Source: Chitinophagaceae bacterium
GTDB lineage: Bacteria > Bacteroidota > Bacteroidia > Chitinophagales > Chitinophagaceae
DNA length: 33,103 nt
Direction of reading: 5' to 3'
Assembly: GCA_025359725.1 (NCBI GenBank)
Contig: JANYEX010000136.1
Location: forward strand, 1 to 33,103
Each line of letters starts with the position of its first letter. Position 1 is the stretch's first letter. A model generated the notes under the pieces. It did not search any database. It saw only the letters and a list, made by a program, of their open reading frames with translations, and was not told the DNA's origin. The position numbers and the translations under genes were made by a program. Of the stretch, positions 1-10,775 are shown one piece after another.

Positions 1-1
1 A

Positions 2-142
2 TCCAACCTTGTTGCATTTATAAGACTCAACCTATTCGTAAAGATTGGATTACAGTTGTGACTTGATAAGCCCTTTGAAGAACATATTGAGACAGATAAA
101 ATTAGCCCACAAGGGGGCTTTTTTGAAAGGTATAATAAATAG
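2..142 (+). pseudogene. Possible C-terminal remnant of an IS4-like transposase running in from outside the window
   Basis: Frame 2 reads SNLVAFIRLNLFVKIGLQL*LDKPFEEHIETDKISPQGGFFERYNK*. The 'RLNLF...L.[W]LDKPFE' pattern resembles transposase C-termini, with TGA at 59-61 where Trp (TGG) would be expected. Confidence 0.3.
104..126 (+). terminator. Rho-independent terminator-like hairpin plus T-run
   Basis: agccc-acaagg-gggct followed by a T-run (agcccacaagggggctttttt). Confidence 0.5.
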
Positions 143-461
143 GTTATTCTAAATTTAGTGTGATAATACAGAGATTTTTTTATGGATATGTAAGCGGTTT
201 TGCAGCATTTATTGCCCTTAGGAACAGATGGATTTGCAAACTTTGAAAGGTTCAGAATTAATGTGATGTCCTTTTATGGAAAGATTAATATACCACACTA
301 AATTTAAAACAACCATTATTTTTACTTATAGTAAAATAAAAATAATCAACTTTTGCCTTGCAGCCTTTGTGGATTCGTTTCGGCTACGCCTTCACTTCAC
401 CACAAGAGCCGCAAGATTACATCAACAACATTATGAAACTAAACACTTTATAACATCGCCA

Positions 462-2636
462 TTATCTTCCCCCACCAGGGCAATGTTCCTTTAGATATTT
501 AGTGAAAGTAACCGATAAGTGTATGCGTGTCCCTGGGCCTTCGCTGATGCTGTGGGTGCGGTTGGGGTAACTCATAAACTGAAAATATTTACCAAATTTA
601 ACCAACTGATTTATCAACAACTCAGAGTTTTGGTAGTGCACATTATCGTCGCCAGTGCCGTGTACCAATAGCAAATTTCCTTGTAATCCGCTGGCATAAG
701 TTATCGCCGAAGCCTTTATGTAATCGTCTTTATTTTCTGAAGGCAAGCCCATGTAGCGTTCTTCATAAATATTATCGTAGCTTAATCTGTATGCTACTGG
801 TGCTATAGCAATACCCGTTTTGTATATTTCAGGATGCTGAAATAAGAGGTTCAGCGTGGTAGAACCACCGCCACTCCAGCCCCAAACGGCTATGCGATTG
901 GTATCAACATAGTTCCATTGGCGTATTTTAAGTGCTGCCATTGCTTGATCGTGTATGTTCAAAATTCCCACTTGTTTATAGATACTCTTGCGCCATTCTG
1001 CCCCCTTTGGCGAAGGCGTTCCTCTACCATCCAAGCTAATAACTATGTAGCCATCTGCCGCCATGTCGCCATAATAAAGGTGCGTACCGCCACGACCAAC
1101 GCCATAAGTGTCGGAAACTGTTGTTGCCCCTGGCTCAGTATAAACATAAAATACTACGGGGTATTTCTTGGTGCTATCAAAGTTGGTGGGCTTAATCATC
1201 CAGCCATCCATCGTTACGTTATCATCGGTGGTTACTTGTATCATTTCAACATTGGAGTTTTTATCAACATCCAATTTTTGCTCGCTTTGCTTGATAACGC
1301 TGTGTGCAGGAAGCGCAACCCACTCGCTGATGGAAGCTATATTATGACTAGAAAAATCGTTTGTGGCATACGTTCCATCAGGGGATATTTCGTAATTATG
1401 TGTACCAATTTGGTTGCTAGGGGAAATTAATTCCATCTTTCCATTGCCCTTCAACAACACTCGATACAGGTATTGTTGGGTGGCATTGTTGGGCGAAGCA
1501 GTAAAATAAATATAGCCATGCTGCTTGTCGATGGCATCTAGCGTAATCATATCGTAGTTGCCTTTGGTTAGTAAAGTTTCCTTTTTACCATCAATAGAAA
1601 TGGTGTAAATATGCCTCCAACCATCTTTTTCACTCACCCAAACAAAGTCTTTTCCATTGTTTATAAAGTCCCAACCAGTGGGATTATCATCATCCCAACG
1701 GCTTTTTATATCAATCCAAGCCTTATCAGTTTCAGTATAAATTTTATTTGCTTCGCCAGAAGTAGGGTTCAGCAGAAAAATATTACTCTCATTTTGTTTC
1801 CTGTTTAGCTGCTGAATAATCAGTTGGTTGTTGGGTGTCCATTCCATTCGTGGGATGTAATGCTGCACAGCATCACCGGGAACATTCATCCAAAGGGTAC
1901 TAGCAGAGGCAATATTAACCACACCTACCTTGCAAGAAGAAGGATCCTCCCCTACTTTTGGATACTCAACAGGCTTGGTAAAAGAGTAAATACTATCGGT
2001 GTTATCCATCAACAAAAAGCTTCTTATTTTGGTGGCATCTATCTGCCAGAAAGCAATCTGCGTGCCATCGGCACTCCACCTAAAGCCATCTCTACAACCA
2101 AATTCTTCCTCATACGCCCAGTCGAAAGTGCCGTTAATAAGTTTATCAGTACCATCAAAAGTTAGTTGGGTTATTTTATGCGTTGCAATATCCTCACTAT
2201 ACAAATTATGCTTGCTTACATAAGCTACTTTACTACCATCTGGCGAGATTTTGGCAAACATCAAAGATGATTCTGGCAGAGATTCACCTAGTTGCGTAAG
2301 ACTACTGGTTGCAGTATTGTACACCCAATAATCACCACGGGTTTTGTAACGCCAAACCTTCTTACTGTTGGTATAAACCAACAATCTGGTTTCATCCTCA
2401 CTAAAATAAAAATTTTGTATTGTTAATGCATAGCCAGATACTTTATCAATTAAATTATCTTTGGTAATGATTGTTTTTTTTATAAATGAGGGTAAATCTA
2501 CCCTTACTATCGTCCCCTCTTCTGCCTGATAATAGGCGTTACCACCCTTTGCCCATTTGATATGCGGCGATTGTGCCTTGGCAAAAACAGTAGAACTAAC
2601 AACAAATAACGAGATAATAAGTACTGAAATCCTCAT
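462..2636 (-). CDS. S9 family prolyl oligopeptidase / dipeptidyl peptidase IV-like, secreted
   Basis: 724-aa ORF with a signal peptide, DPP4-type N-terminal beta-propeller, Ser motif GWSGGGS, 'LLVHGTGDDNVHYQNSE' (Asp region) and 'YPNRTHSI' (His). Confidence 0.93.
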   Translation of the reverse strand: MRISVLIISLFVVSSTVFAKAQSPHIKWAKGGNAYYQAEEGTIVRVDLPSFIKKTIITKDNLIDKVSGYALTIQNFYFSEDETRLLVYTNSKKVWRYKTRGDYWVYNTATSSLTQLGESLPESSLMFAKISPDGSKVAYVSKHNLYSEDIATHKITQLTFDGTDKLINGTFDWAYEEEFGCRDGFRWSADGTQIAFWQIDATKIRSFLLMDNTDSIYSFTKPVEYPKVGEDPSSCKVGVVNIASASTLWMNVPGDAVQHYIPRMEWTPNNQLIIQQLNRKQNESNIFLLNPTSGEANKIYTETDKAWIDIKSRWDDDNPTGWDFINNGKDFVWVSEKDGWRHIYTISIDGKKETLLTKGNYDMITLDAIDKQHGYIYFTASPNNATQQYLYRVLLKGNGKMELISPSNQIGTHNYEISPDGTYATNDFSSHNIASISEWVALPAHSVIKQSEQKLDVDKNSNVEMIQVTTDDNVTMDGWMIKPTNFDSTKKYPVVFYVYTEPGATTVSDTYGVGRGGTHLYYGDMAADGYIVISLDGRGTPSPKGAEWRKSIYKQVGILNIHDQAMAALKIRQWNYVDTNRIAVWGWSGGGSTTLNLLFQHPEIYKTGIAIAPVAYRLSYDNIYEERYMGLPSENKDDYIKASAITYASGLQGNLLLVHGTGDDNVHYQNSELLINQLVKFGKYFQFMSYPNRTHSISEGPGTRIHLSVTFTKYLKEHCPGGGR

Positions 2637-2727
2637 AATAAATTATTTTTTGACTGAAACAATAAAAATAGGGGTTTGGTTATATATAAACAGAAACTAA
2701 GGATGAGAGGAAGTAAAACATTACAGA

Positions 2728-3213
2728 TTACTTTATTCGCCTTGAAAAACTATAGGTATTTCTTTCAAAATAAGTCGAGTCATGCTCGCTTTTCTCTTCT
2801 TTTCTGATAGAAAATATTTCCGGAGAGATTAGATAGGTATATCTGTACTTCTTTTTATCCTTTTCTTTAACCGTAGTAATCTTTATTGTACCACCAGATA
2901 GCTTATTTCGCTCAACAACCTTCTCGTCACCAAACATACTTCCGTTGCCCAATAAAGTAATCTTCTCACTGCCATTTGCCCTAGGCTCTTTTGGGTATTC
3001 ATTGTAAAATATCCAACTATCTTTATCTGTGCTATCAGCCACTACCCTAAGGTTTGCGAGAATGCTAGTCTTCTTATTGCTCGAATAATCAAGGTAAGTC
3101 AATGTGCCTATCCATTTTTCACCCTCTAAAATTTTGATGTCGCTTACTTTTACAAACGGTTTGTTTACGAGTACTGTAATAACAATTAGTGGAACAAAAA
3201 GTGATTTAACCAT
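2728..3213 (-). CDS. Hypothetical secreted/exported protein (start probably the second Met, MVKSLFVPL)
   Basis: ORF 2728..3237; hydrophobic N-terminus after the Met at 3213. Confidence 0.6.
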   Translation of the reverse strand: MVKSLFVPLIVITVLVNKPFVKVSDIKILEGEKWIGTLTYLDYSSNKKTSILANLRVVADSTDKDSWIFYNEYPKEPRANGSEKITLLGNGSMFGDEKVVERNKLSGGTIKITTVKEKDKKKYRYTYLISPEIFSIRKEEKSEHDSTYFERNTYSFSRRIK

Positions 3214-3293
3214 GCTTTTATTTTCTGAGTAGAACAATGGAAGTAGGGGTTTGGTTGGATTGAATAAGATTATTGTACGACCTGAATATTCCC

Positions 3294-3863
3294 CTATCCT
3301 TGATAAAAATTTTCATGCCCCATTGCACTCAGAGTATAATAAAGCCTGTAGCTGCCCGCAGGAGAAGCAAGGTTTAAACTCGAGGTGCCATTTAAGACAA
3401 TAGATGCTTCCCCTTTTTTAATAGTTTCCATTAGACTGTCAACCAATACATATTTAAATGTCAATTGTCCTTGAATTGAATTTGAGTGTACCCAAGGAGT
3501 ATATCCAGCTAAGTTTAACACTCCGATATAATGAATTGGATTAGGATAGAATATGGTGGACATGGTTTTTATGGAGTCTGACAGATAAATTGAAGGAATG
3601 ACAGTATTTGGCAAACTTATAGTATCAAGACTCTGAAACAAAGCCAACTCTTTTGAGGATAGAGGAATGTAAGTCCATTGAGGATAAGGTGGCGAAAATG
3701 TGAAAGGAACTCCGTTAATATCATACTTATAAATACCTGAAACATCAATAGTGTTGGATAAAGAGCTCTTTTTACAAGCAAATAAAATAATACCTAATAG
3801 GATTACAAGAAAGGAGAGTTTTGCGGTCATTTTTATTATTTTTGAGTTACAAGTATTATCCAT
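3294..3863 (-). CDS. Hypothetical lipoprotein
   Basis: Lipobox-like 'VILLGIILFACKK' near the N-terminus; start may be 3863 or 3830. Confidence 0.65.
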   Translation of the reverse strand: MDNTCNSKIIKMTAKLSFLVILLGIILFACKKSSLSNTIDVSGIYKYDINGVPFTFSPPYPQWTYIPLSSKELALFQSLDTISLPNTVIPSIYLSDSIKTMSTIFYPNPIHYIGVLNLAGYTPWVHSNSIQGQLTFKYVLVDSLMETIKKGEASIVLNGTSSLNLASPAGSYRLYYTLSAMGHENFYQG

Positions 3864-4139
3864 CTATTTTAATATTCCTAATATTAAAGTTTAAATAAGT
3901 ACAATAAGGTCTCCTTTATACTCTCCAGATGTCAAAATAAGTTCGTGTCTCGATGGAGAGGTGTACATCTAGATGTCAAGATAAGTAAAAGCAGGTTATG
4001 GAATGTAATCTAGCTGGTCCTCCTCACATACCATTTCGATGTCTAGGGGTGATATATTAGTTTATGGATGAACAATAAACGATATTTTCAAGATTGACAA
4101 CCTCGGATGGATTTACCAGATTATACTAACCTGACAATA

Positions 4140-4176
4140 AAAAAGCGCCTATCCTTAAAAAAGATAGGCGCTTTTT
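4140..4176. terminator. Terminator hairpin downstream of sucB (T-run on both strands)
   Basis: Perfect 14-bp arms aaaaagcgcctatc / gataggcgcttttt with a 9-nt loop. Confidence 0.85.
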
Positions 4177-4197
4177 ATTGAAGAGATTATATAAAAA

Positions 4198-5436
4198 CTA
4201 GAGTTCTAATAATGTTTTAACTGGATCTTTTCCCATCAATAATAATTGAGGATTCTCCAATAATTCTTTAACCCTAACCAAGAAACTAACACTCTCACGA
4301 CCGTCTATCACCCTATGGTCATAGCTTAAAGCCAAATACATCATTGGGCGAATTTCAATTTTACCATCAATAACCATTGCCCTATCCTGTATTTTATGCA
4401 TACCCAATATGGCACTTTGAGGAATATTGATAATAGGCGTGCTCATTAAACTACCAAAAACGCCACCGTTCGTAATAGTAAATGTACCACCTTGTAAATC
4501 TTCGGCAGTTAGCTTGCTATCTCTTGCTTTTGTTGCAACCACGACAACTGTTTTTTCAATCTCTGCCATGCTAAGGCTTTCAACATTACGGATAACAGGA
4601 ACCGTCAAACCACGAGGCGTACTAACAGCGATGCTAATATCAGCATAATCATGGTACTCTAAACTATCGCCATTGATGTAGGCATTAACAGCAGGCCACT
4701 CTCCCAAAGCAATGGCACAAGCCTTAGCAAAAAAGCTCATGAAGCCTAGGTTTACGTTGTGTGTCTCTTTAAATTTATCCTTAAATTGCTTTCTAACTTC
4801 CATAATCTTGCCCATATCCACCTCATTAAAAGTGGTAAGCATGGCGGTTGTGTTCTTTGCTTCAACTAATCTTCTGCTGATAGTCTTGCGAAGATTACTC
4901 ATTTTCTCAACACGTACATTTCTAGTGAAAAGTTGATTCCCGTTGAAAGCTTTTTTCCCTGGATTTGAAAGCGCATCAAGAACATCGTTCTTCATAATCT
5001 TACCACCAACACCGCTAGGAGTAATAGAAGTGGTATCTACTTTTTTATCAGCAATAATTGCAGAAGCAACAGGGCTAGCTTTTACTTCGGCAGCAAAAAC
5101 TGTTGTGGGTGGCTTTGGTGCCGAAGGAGCAACCTCAACTGGAGCTGGTGCAGGCGCAGCAGCAACTGGCTGACTAGCAGACATCGATGCAGTTGGTGCG
5201 GTAGCAGTTTCATCAATCTGTGCTAGAATAGAACCAATTAAAATAGTATCCCCTTCATTAGCAAGTCTTTTAAGGGTACCAGACTTCTCCGCATTTACCT
5301 CAAAAGTTGCTTTTTCACTTTCAAGTTCTGCTATGATTTCATCGCGTTCTACGTATTCCCCTTCTTTTTTTGTCCATTTTAGAAGTGTTACCTCGCTAAT
5401 TGATTCGCCTACAGTAGGCACTTTAATATCGATCAT
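4198..5436 (-). CDS. sucB: 2-oxoglutarate dehydrogenase E2, dihydrolipoyllysine-residue succinyltransferase
   Basis: N-terminal lipoyl domain with ESEKATFE, Ala/Pro linker, peripheral subunit-binding region, catalytic '[12 protein letters not shown]'. Confidence 0.96.
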   Translation of the reverse strand: MIDIKVPTVGESISEVTLLKWTKKEGEYVERDEIIAELESEKATFEVNAEKSGTLKRLANEGDTILIGSILAQIDETATAPTASMSASQPVAAAPAPAPVEVAPSAPKPPTTVFAAEVKASPVASAIIADKKVDTTSITPSGVGGKIMKNDVLDALSNPGKKAFNGNQLFTRNVRVEKMSNLRKTISRRLVEAKNTTAMLTTFNEVDMGKIMEVRKQFKDKFKETHNVNLGFMSFFAKACAIALGEWPAVNAYINGDSLEYHDYADISIAVSTPRGLTVPVIRNVESLSMAEIEKTVVVVATKARDSKLTAEDLQGGTFTITNGGVFGSLMSTPIINIPQSAILGMHKIQDRAMVIDGKIEIRPMMYLALSYDHRVIDGRESVSFLVRVKELLENPQLLLMGKDPVKTLLEL

Positions 5437-5470
5437 AAATATTTATTTAGTGTGTTTTGTGCTATTTGAA

Positions 5471-8203
5471 TTAAATGCTAAATGCCATGTCAATAATTTC
5501 AGCTTGTTCCTTAGCATGTACTTTTGAATATCCAGTTGCAGTAGATGCGCTTTGGTTTCTACTGATTACCCCAAAATTGATACTCTTTAAATTCATTTGA
5601 AGGAAGGAAGCCGCGCCCATATTAAGCGGTTCTTCTTGTACCCAAAACCACATAGCCTTGTTATATTTCTTATTTAATTCATCCAATTGTTTTGTTGGCA
5701 ATGGATATAATTGTTCTAATCTAACAATGGCAATATCACTCCTAGATTCTTTTTGTTTCTTTTCTATTAATTCAAAAGATATTTTACCACTACAGAAAAG
5801 TACTTTTTTAACAGCATTTCCATCACTAACAGAATGGTCATCCAAAACCTCTTGGAAACCACCTGTAGATAGCTCACTTATGTGACTATAAGTAAATGGA
5901 TTACGCAAGTTTGCTTTAGGTGAGAAGTTAACTAAGGGCTTTCTGAAGTTCCATGTTAATTGTCTTCTAATTAAATGGAACAAGTTAGCAGCAGTAGTAA
6001 CATTTGTAACAACCATATTTAACTCAGCACACATCTGTAAAAATCTCTCAAGACGAGCACTACTATGCTCAGGGCCCTGTCCTTCATATCCATGTGGCAA
6101 CAACATTACCAACCCATTCTGACGTTGCCACTTTTGTTCACCGCAAGATATAAATTGATCAATCATTGTTTGTGCACCATTGCAGAAATCACCAAACTGC
6201 GCTTCCCAAACAACCAAGGCATTTGGATTAGCTAGTGCATAACCGTATTCAAAACCTAGTACACCATACTCACTCAATAGAGAGTTATACACCCTAAACT
6301 TAGCTTGTTCTTCAACAAAGTGGTTTAACCTATTGTATCCTTTACTAGTCTCTTCATCCCTCAATACTGCATGACGGTGGCTAAACGTACCTCTTTGCAC
6401 ATCCTGACCACTCATTCTTACAATATTTCCCTCTAATAACAACGAGCCATAAGCCATCAACTCGCCAGTAGCCCAATCAATCTTTTGCTCAATCTCTATC
6501 AGTTTTATCTTTTCCTGAATAAGCTTCTCAATTTTTTTTAATGGTTTGAAAGTATCAGGCCATTTCATTAAACCATTAAATAATAATGATGCAGTTTCTG
6601 GAGTTATTGCAGTTGTAGGAGAATAATCAAAGTCATAAGGTTTAGCTCTAATCATGCTTTCCCAAACAATTTCAGGCTTTTGTTGCTTGTATGGTAAAGG
6701 TGATTGCTTAACCTCATCAAGTCTTTCTTGCAAATCGGCCCAGAACTTCTTTTCCATGTCTTTAGCGAGTTCCTGAGCATCAGCTTCGCCATTTTCCAAC
6801 AGAAACTTTACGTATTGTTCACGAGGATTAGCGTGTTTATCAATAAGCGCATACAACTGTGGTTGGGTATATTTCGGATCATCGCCCTCGTTGTGACCGT
6901 GTTTGCGGTAACAAACCATGTCAATAAAGATGTCCTTATTAAACTCTTGACGATACCTTGCAGCAATTTCAGCACAACGAACTACTGCTTCCGCATCATC
7001 ACCATTAACGTGCAACACAGGTGCCTGAACCATTGCAGCTACAGAAGTACAATAATCTGCAGTTCTTGCATCTTCAAAGTCGGTTGTAAATCCAATTTGG
7101 TTATTAATTACAAAATGGATAGTTCCACCAGTGTAGTAACCTTTAAGATTACTCATTTGTAACACTTCATAAACAATCCCCTGTCCTGCAACAGAAGCAT
7201 CTCCATGAATAAGAACCGGAAGAATTCTATCGAAATCACTATCGTACAAAACATCAGCCTTTGCTCTTGCAAAACCCACTACTACAGGGTTAACTGCTTC
7301 CAAATGTGAAGGGTTTGGCATTAATTTCAAATGAATTTCTTTGTTATTTGCAGTAACAACCTCACTACCAAAGCCCATGTGATATTTAACATCACCGCTA
7401 CCCATTGTTTGATCCATAACAGCAGTTCCTTCAAACTCACTGAATATTTGTTCATAGGTTTTCCCAAGTATATTAGCTAGGATATTCAGCCTACCGCGAT
7501 GAGCCATACCAATTACAACTTCCTTCACTTCGTAGTCTGCTGCTATATTAATGATTGCATCTAGAGCAGCAATAGTCGTTTCACCACCTTCTAAAGAAAA
7601 CCTTTTTTGCCCGATATATTTTGTGTGTAAGAATTTCTCAAATATCACCCCTTGGTTTAGCTTTTCAAGAATCCTTTTCTTTTTATCTAACCCAATTGGT
7701 TTGAAGAAATCCTTCTCCATTTCATTCGTAATCCAATCTACTTTCTCTTGATCGCTTATATATTTGAACTCTACCCCTACATGGTTTGCATAAACATTTT
7801 GCAAGTGGGACAATACGTTCTTTAGGGTGGTTGCACCTAATCCAATTAGATTTCCCGCCTGAAAAACAGTATCCATATCCTTTTCAGACAATCCGAAAAA
7901 AGATAACTCTAAATTAGCACCTCTATCTTTTCTTGTTCTGATAGGGTTGGTTTTTGCTAATAAATGTCCTTTATTTCTATATCCCAGAATAAGGCGGTAA
8001 ACCCTAATCTCTTTCATCCAATCAACCTCAATAGTTTCAACTTTTCCATTTGAGCTTGCAGTTCCATTAGCAACTGCAAAATCAAATCCCTCAAAAAATT
8101 TCTTTAAATCTTCATCTACACTATTCGGATCATTTATGAAATCCTGATATAGACTTTCGATGTAACTTGGGTGTGAATTTGTGATGTACGAGAAATCTTT
8201 CAT
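5471..8203 (-). CDS. sucA: 2-oxoglutarate dehydrogenase E1 component (start likely MKDFSYITN at 8203; ORF extends to 8239)
   Basis: Motifs EVVIGMAHRGRLNIL, MPNPSHLEAVNPVV, HGDASVAGQG, CYRKHGHNEGDDP and others; adjacent to sucB. Confidence 0.96.
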   Translation of the reverse strand: MKDFSYITNSHPSYIESLYQDFINDPNSVDEDLKKFFEGFDFAVANGTASSNGKVETIEVDWMKEIRVYRLILGYRNKGHLLAKTNPIRTRKDRGANLELSFFGLSEKDMDTVFQAGNLIGLGATTLKNVLSHLQNVYANHVGVEFKYISDQEKVDWITNEMEKDFFKPIGLDKKKRILEKLNQGVIFEKFLHTKYIGQKRFSLEGGETTIAALDAIINIAADYEVKEVVIGMAHRGRLNILANILGKTYEQIFSEFEGTAVMDQTMGSGDVKYHMGFGSEVVTANNKEIHLKLMPNPSHLEAVNPVVVGFARAKADVLYDSDFDRILPVLIHGDASVAGQGIVYEVLQMSNLKGYYTGGTIHFVINNQIGFTTDFEDARTADYCTSVAAMVQAPVLHVNGDDAEAVVRCAEIAARYRQEFNKDIFIDMVCYRKHGHNEGDDPKYTQPQLYALIDKHANPREQYVKFLLENGEADAQELAKDMEKKFWADLQERLDEVKQSPLPYKQQKPEIVWESMIRAKPYDFDYSPTTAITPETASLLFNGLMKWPDTFKPLKKIEKLIQEKIKLIEIEQKIDWATGELMAYGSLLLEGNIVRMSGQDVQRGTFSHRHAVLRDEETSKGYNRLNHFVEEQAKFRVYNSLLSEYGVLGFEYGYALANPNALVVWEAQFGDFCNGAQTMIDQFISCGEQKWQRQNGLVMLLPHGYEGQGPEHSSARLERFLQMCAELNMVVTNVTTAANLFHLIRRQLTWNFRKPLVNFSPKANLRNPFTYSHISELSTGGFQEVLDDHSVSDGNAVKKVLFCSGKISFELIEKKQKESRSDIAIVRLEQLYPLPTKQLDELNKKYNKAMWFWVQEEPLNMGAASFLQMNLKSINFGVISRNQSASTATGYSKVHAKEQAEIIDMAFSI

Positions 8204-8370
8204 TTTGCCTATTCTGCTTTGAATTAAAAATTTTTGCAAATATCGTGTATCAGACTAAAGCATTGCTATTAATTATCTTTGTTTTTAATATTTTTTATAC
8301 AACGTTTTCGACAAATTGTCAGTAAAAAAGAAAAGTTGAATAAATATTTCCATAAACCAAATCTTACCCC

Positions 8371-8378
8371 TACATTTG
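8371..8378 (+). promoter_or_regulatory. Bacteroidota -7 promoter motif for rpsT
   Basis: TACATTTG matches TAnnTTTG, 22 nt upstream of the rpsT ATG. Confidence 0.6.
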
Positions 8379-8399
8379 CAATCCGAAAAATTTTAGATT

Positions 8400-8663
8400 A
8401 TGGCAAATCACAAGGCAACAAAGAAAGATACAAGGCAAGCAGCAAAACGTAATGAAAGCAACCGTTATTACGGAAAAACTACACGTAATGCTATTCGTGA
8501 CTTGAAAACAACTGTTGGCACTGCTGAATTTACAGACAAGTTACCTTCTGTAATTTCTCAAATAGACAAATTAGCAAAAAGAGGTATTATTCATAAAAAT
8601 AAAGCTGCAAACTTAAAAAGCAAATTAGCAAAGAAAGCTAACCTTGCAAAGGCTGCTGCTTAG
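8400..8663 (+). CDS. rpsT: 30S ribosomal protein S20
   Basis: MANHKATKKDTRQAAKRNESNRYYGKTTRNAIR... 87 aa, classic S20 N-terminus, Lys/Ala-rich. Confidence 0.96.
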   Translation: MANHKATKKDTRQAAKRNESNRYYGKTTRNAIRDLKTTVGTAEFTDKLPSVISQIDKLAKRGIIHKNKAANLKSKLAKKANLAKAAA

Positions 8664-8685
8664 TTATAAAGGATATTCAACAAAT

Positions 8686-8729
8686 AAAAAGACGTTCAGG
8701 ATAGTGAAAACTACTTGAACGTCTTTTTA
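8686..8729 (+). terminator. rpsT terminator hairpin
   Basis: aaaaagacgttca...tagt-gaaa-acta...tgaacgtcttttt: long stem closed by a GAAA tetraloop. Confidence 0.85.
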
Positions 8730-8800
8730 TTTTGTGAATATGAGTACTCGAAATTCTGTTATCCCCATTCCAATAATCACTTTTTTTCGATTTCTTGAAT

Positions 8801-8839
8801 AAAAAAGTGCAGCAATGTCTTTTAACAATTGCTGCACTT
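8801..8839 (-). terminator. Terminator hairpin for the 8882..9088 minus-strand gene
   Basis: Perfect 12-bp arms aagtgcagcaat (8805-8816) / attgctgcactt (8828-8839), 11-nt loop, followed on the minus strand by a run of Ts. Confidence 0.8.
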
Positions 8840-8881
8840 AGTAAATAATTAAACGGCAACTGCCGCAGTACTTTAAAAATT

Positions 8882-9088
8882 CTAGAAGTTTACAAGATTC
8901 AAAGCGTTTTTGTGTGCATACTCCCTAGCCTCCTCTTCTGTATCAAAAAATACATACAGCATTTCGAAATCTTCAATGCTTATTAACTGATAAATTTTAA
9001 GAGCCCCCTTTCCAGTTGGTCTTATAAAATACCCTTTTGCCTTTTCTTTATCATGTTTCATTCCGTCTTCATTTAAGTTTACAGCCAT
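8882..9088 (-). CDS. Small conserved-looking hypothetical protein (MAVNLNEDGMKHDKEKAKGYFIRPTGKGALKIYQL...)
   Basis: ORF 8882..9136; the internal Met at 9088 is the more plausible start; followed by a strong terminator. Confidence 0.65.
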   Translation of the reverse strand: MAVNLNEDGMKHDKEKAKGYFIRPTGKGALKIYQLISIEDFEMLYVFFDTEEEAREYAHKNALNLVNF

Positions 9089-9183
9089 TGAGTTCCTTTT
9101 AAGTTCTGTAAAGATGCAAAAAAAAGTAATACACAACTACATGCTTAATCGCTAATGTGTATAAATTTTATTTACTCATCCAT

Positions 9184-10383
9184 TTAGCCCAATATTTCGT
9201 GACCCATTTTGTCCCGTTTTGTTTGCAAATACTTTTCGTTGTATTTGTTTGGCTTAATTTCTATCGGAACAATTTCTACAATTTCTAAACCATACCCTTT
9301 TAATGCAGCTCTTTTTTTGGGGTTATTGCTCATTAGTTTTAGCTTGGAAACGCCTAATAGTTTCAACATCTGTGCACCAACGCCGTAATCCCTTTCGTCC
9401 ATTGCAAAACCTAAATGCAGGTTTGCTTCTACAGTATCCATCCCCTCCTCTTGCAGTTTGTAGGCTTTTAGTTTATTCAACAACCCAATTCCTCTACCCT
9501 CTTGGTTCATATATAATATTACCCCCTTACCCTCGGTTTCTATCATTTGCATTGCTTTGTGCAATTGATCACCACAATCGCAACGGAAGCTTGCTAGTAT
9601 ATCGCCAGTAAAACAACTGCTATGTACACGGGTTAGTACGGGCTCATCCTTTGCCCATTCGCCTTTTATCATTGCCAAATGTTCTGCGCTACTACTTTTA
9701 TCCTTAAAGGCAATCAATTTAAAATGCCCGTATTTTGTAGGCATATCAACCCTAACTTGTTCTTCTACCAAACTATCTATTGATAGGCGGTATTCTATCA
9801 AATCCTTTATGGATATAATTTTTAATCTAAATTTATCCGCAATCTTCTTTAACTCAGGTAATCTTGCCATTGTTCCATCTTCGTTCATTACCTCTACCAA
9901 AACCCCAGCAGATTCAAAACCAGAAAGTCTTGCCAAATCTATTGTTGCTTCCGTATGCCCAGTTCTGCGAAGCACCCCACCGTTCTTTGCTATTAATGGA
10001 AAAATATGCCCTGGTCTTCCCAAATCTTCTGGCTTTGTAGTTGGGTTTATTAGTGCAAGGATAGTTTTAGACCTGTCTGAAGCAGATATTCCTGTAGTCG
10101 TTTCGGATGAAATCAAATCTACCGAAACGGTAAAAGCTGTTTCGTGCAATGATGTATTGGAACTAACCATAGGTGCAAGTTCTAACTCGGCGCAGCGTTC
10201 TTCGGTTAGGGCAATGCAGATTAATCCCCTGCCTTCCTTGCTCATGAAGTTGATGGCTTCGGGCGTTGCAAACCTTGCTGCCATTATAAAGTCGCCTTCA
10301 TTCTCACGATCTTCATCGTCCACCACTATCACCATTTCTCCTCTTCTAATCGCTTCAATTCCTTCTTTAATCGTATCTAACAT
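9184..10383 (-). CDS. ribBA: Bifunctional 3,4-dihydroxy-2-butanone-4-phosphate synthase / GTP cyclohydrolase II
   Basis: RibB motifs [13 protein letters not shown] and RPGHIFPL; RibA motifs [16 protein letters not shown] and [11 protein letters not shown]. Confidence 0.96.
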   Translation of the reverse strand: MLDTIKEGIEAIRRGEMVIVVDDEDRENEGDFIMAARFATPEAINFMSKEGRGLICIALTEERCAELELAPMVSSNTSLHETAFTVSVDLISSETTTGISASDRSKTILALINPTTKPEDLGRPGHIFPLIAKNGGVLRRTGHTEATIDLARLSGFESAGVLVEVMNEDGTMARLPELKKIADKFRLKIISIKDLIEYRLSIDSLVEEQVRVDMPTKYGHFKLIAFKDKSSSAEHLAMIKGEWAKDEPVLTRVHSSCFTGDILASFRCDCGDQLHKAMQMIETEGKGVILYMNQEGRGIGLLNKLKAYKLQEEGMDTVEANLHLGFAMDERDYGVGAQMLKLLGVSKLKLMSNNPKKRAALKGYGLEIVEIVPIEIKPNKYNEKYLQTKRDKMGHEILG

Positions 10384-10775
10384 TCAATTCAATTTTTGTA
10401 AAAATAAGATAGGATAGTTTAATAATTCCAATATTATCATTCTATTACACTTATCGTAAGGCAAGTGTTCATAATTCGTTGAGTAAATAAATTGAGGCTG
10501 GTGTATAAAGGTGAATTTTAGCTGATACACTAAGTAACTATGTATTTTCTATTGAAAGCTATTTAGTTATATTTTGAATCTGTTCTCACTATTGCTCTTT
10601 TAAAAGAGAAACAGGAGCTTTCTACCTTTCTAGATGTTTTATTTAAATGCCATTCATGTTTTGCTTGTGTAGCAGAAATAAAAAAAGGAGCCATGTTTTT
10701 CAATATTTCTAAATCATCTTTAAAGTATGGTGAATATATACTCAACACAATGAGGTTTGCTACAAAAGCACCAAT

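Noticed and set aside
918-1430. 170-aa plus-strand ORF
   Set aside because: Lies wholly antisense to the well-supported S9 peptidase; composition looks like a shadow ORF.
6704-7162. 152-aa plus-strand ORF
   Set aside because: Antisense to sucA; no recognisable domain.
8677-8859. 60-aa minus-strand ORF
   Set aside because: Spans two terminator hairpins; spurious.
9809-10417. 202-aa plus-strand ORF
   Set aside because: Antisense to ribBA; Ser-rich shadow translation.
10384-10560. FMN riboswitch upstream of ribBA
   Set aside because: Looked for the conserved FMN-element segments on the minus strand and did not see them.
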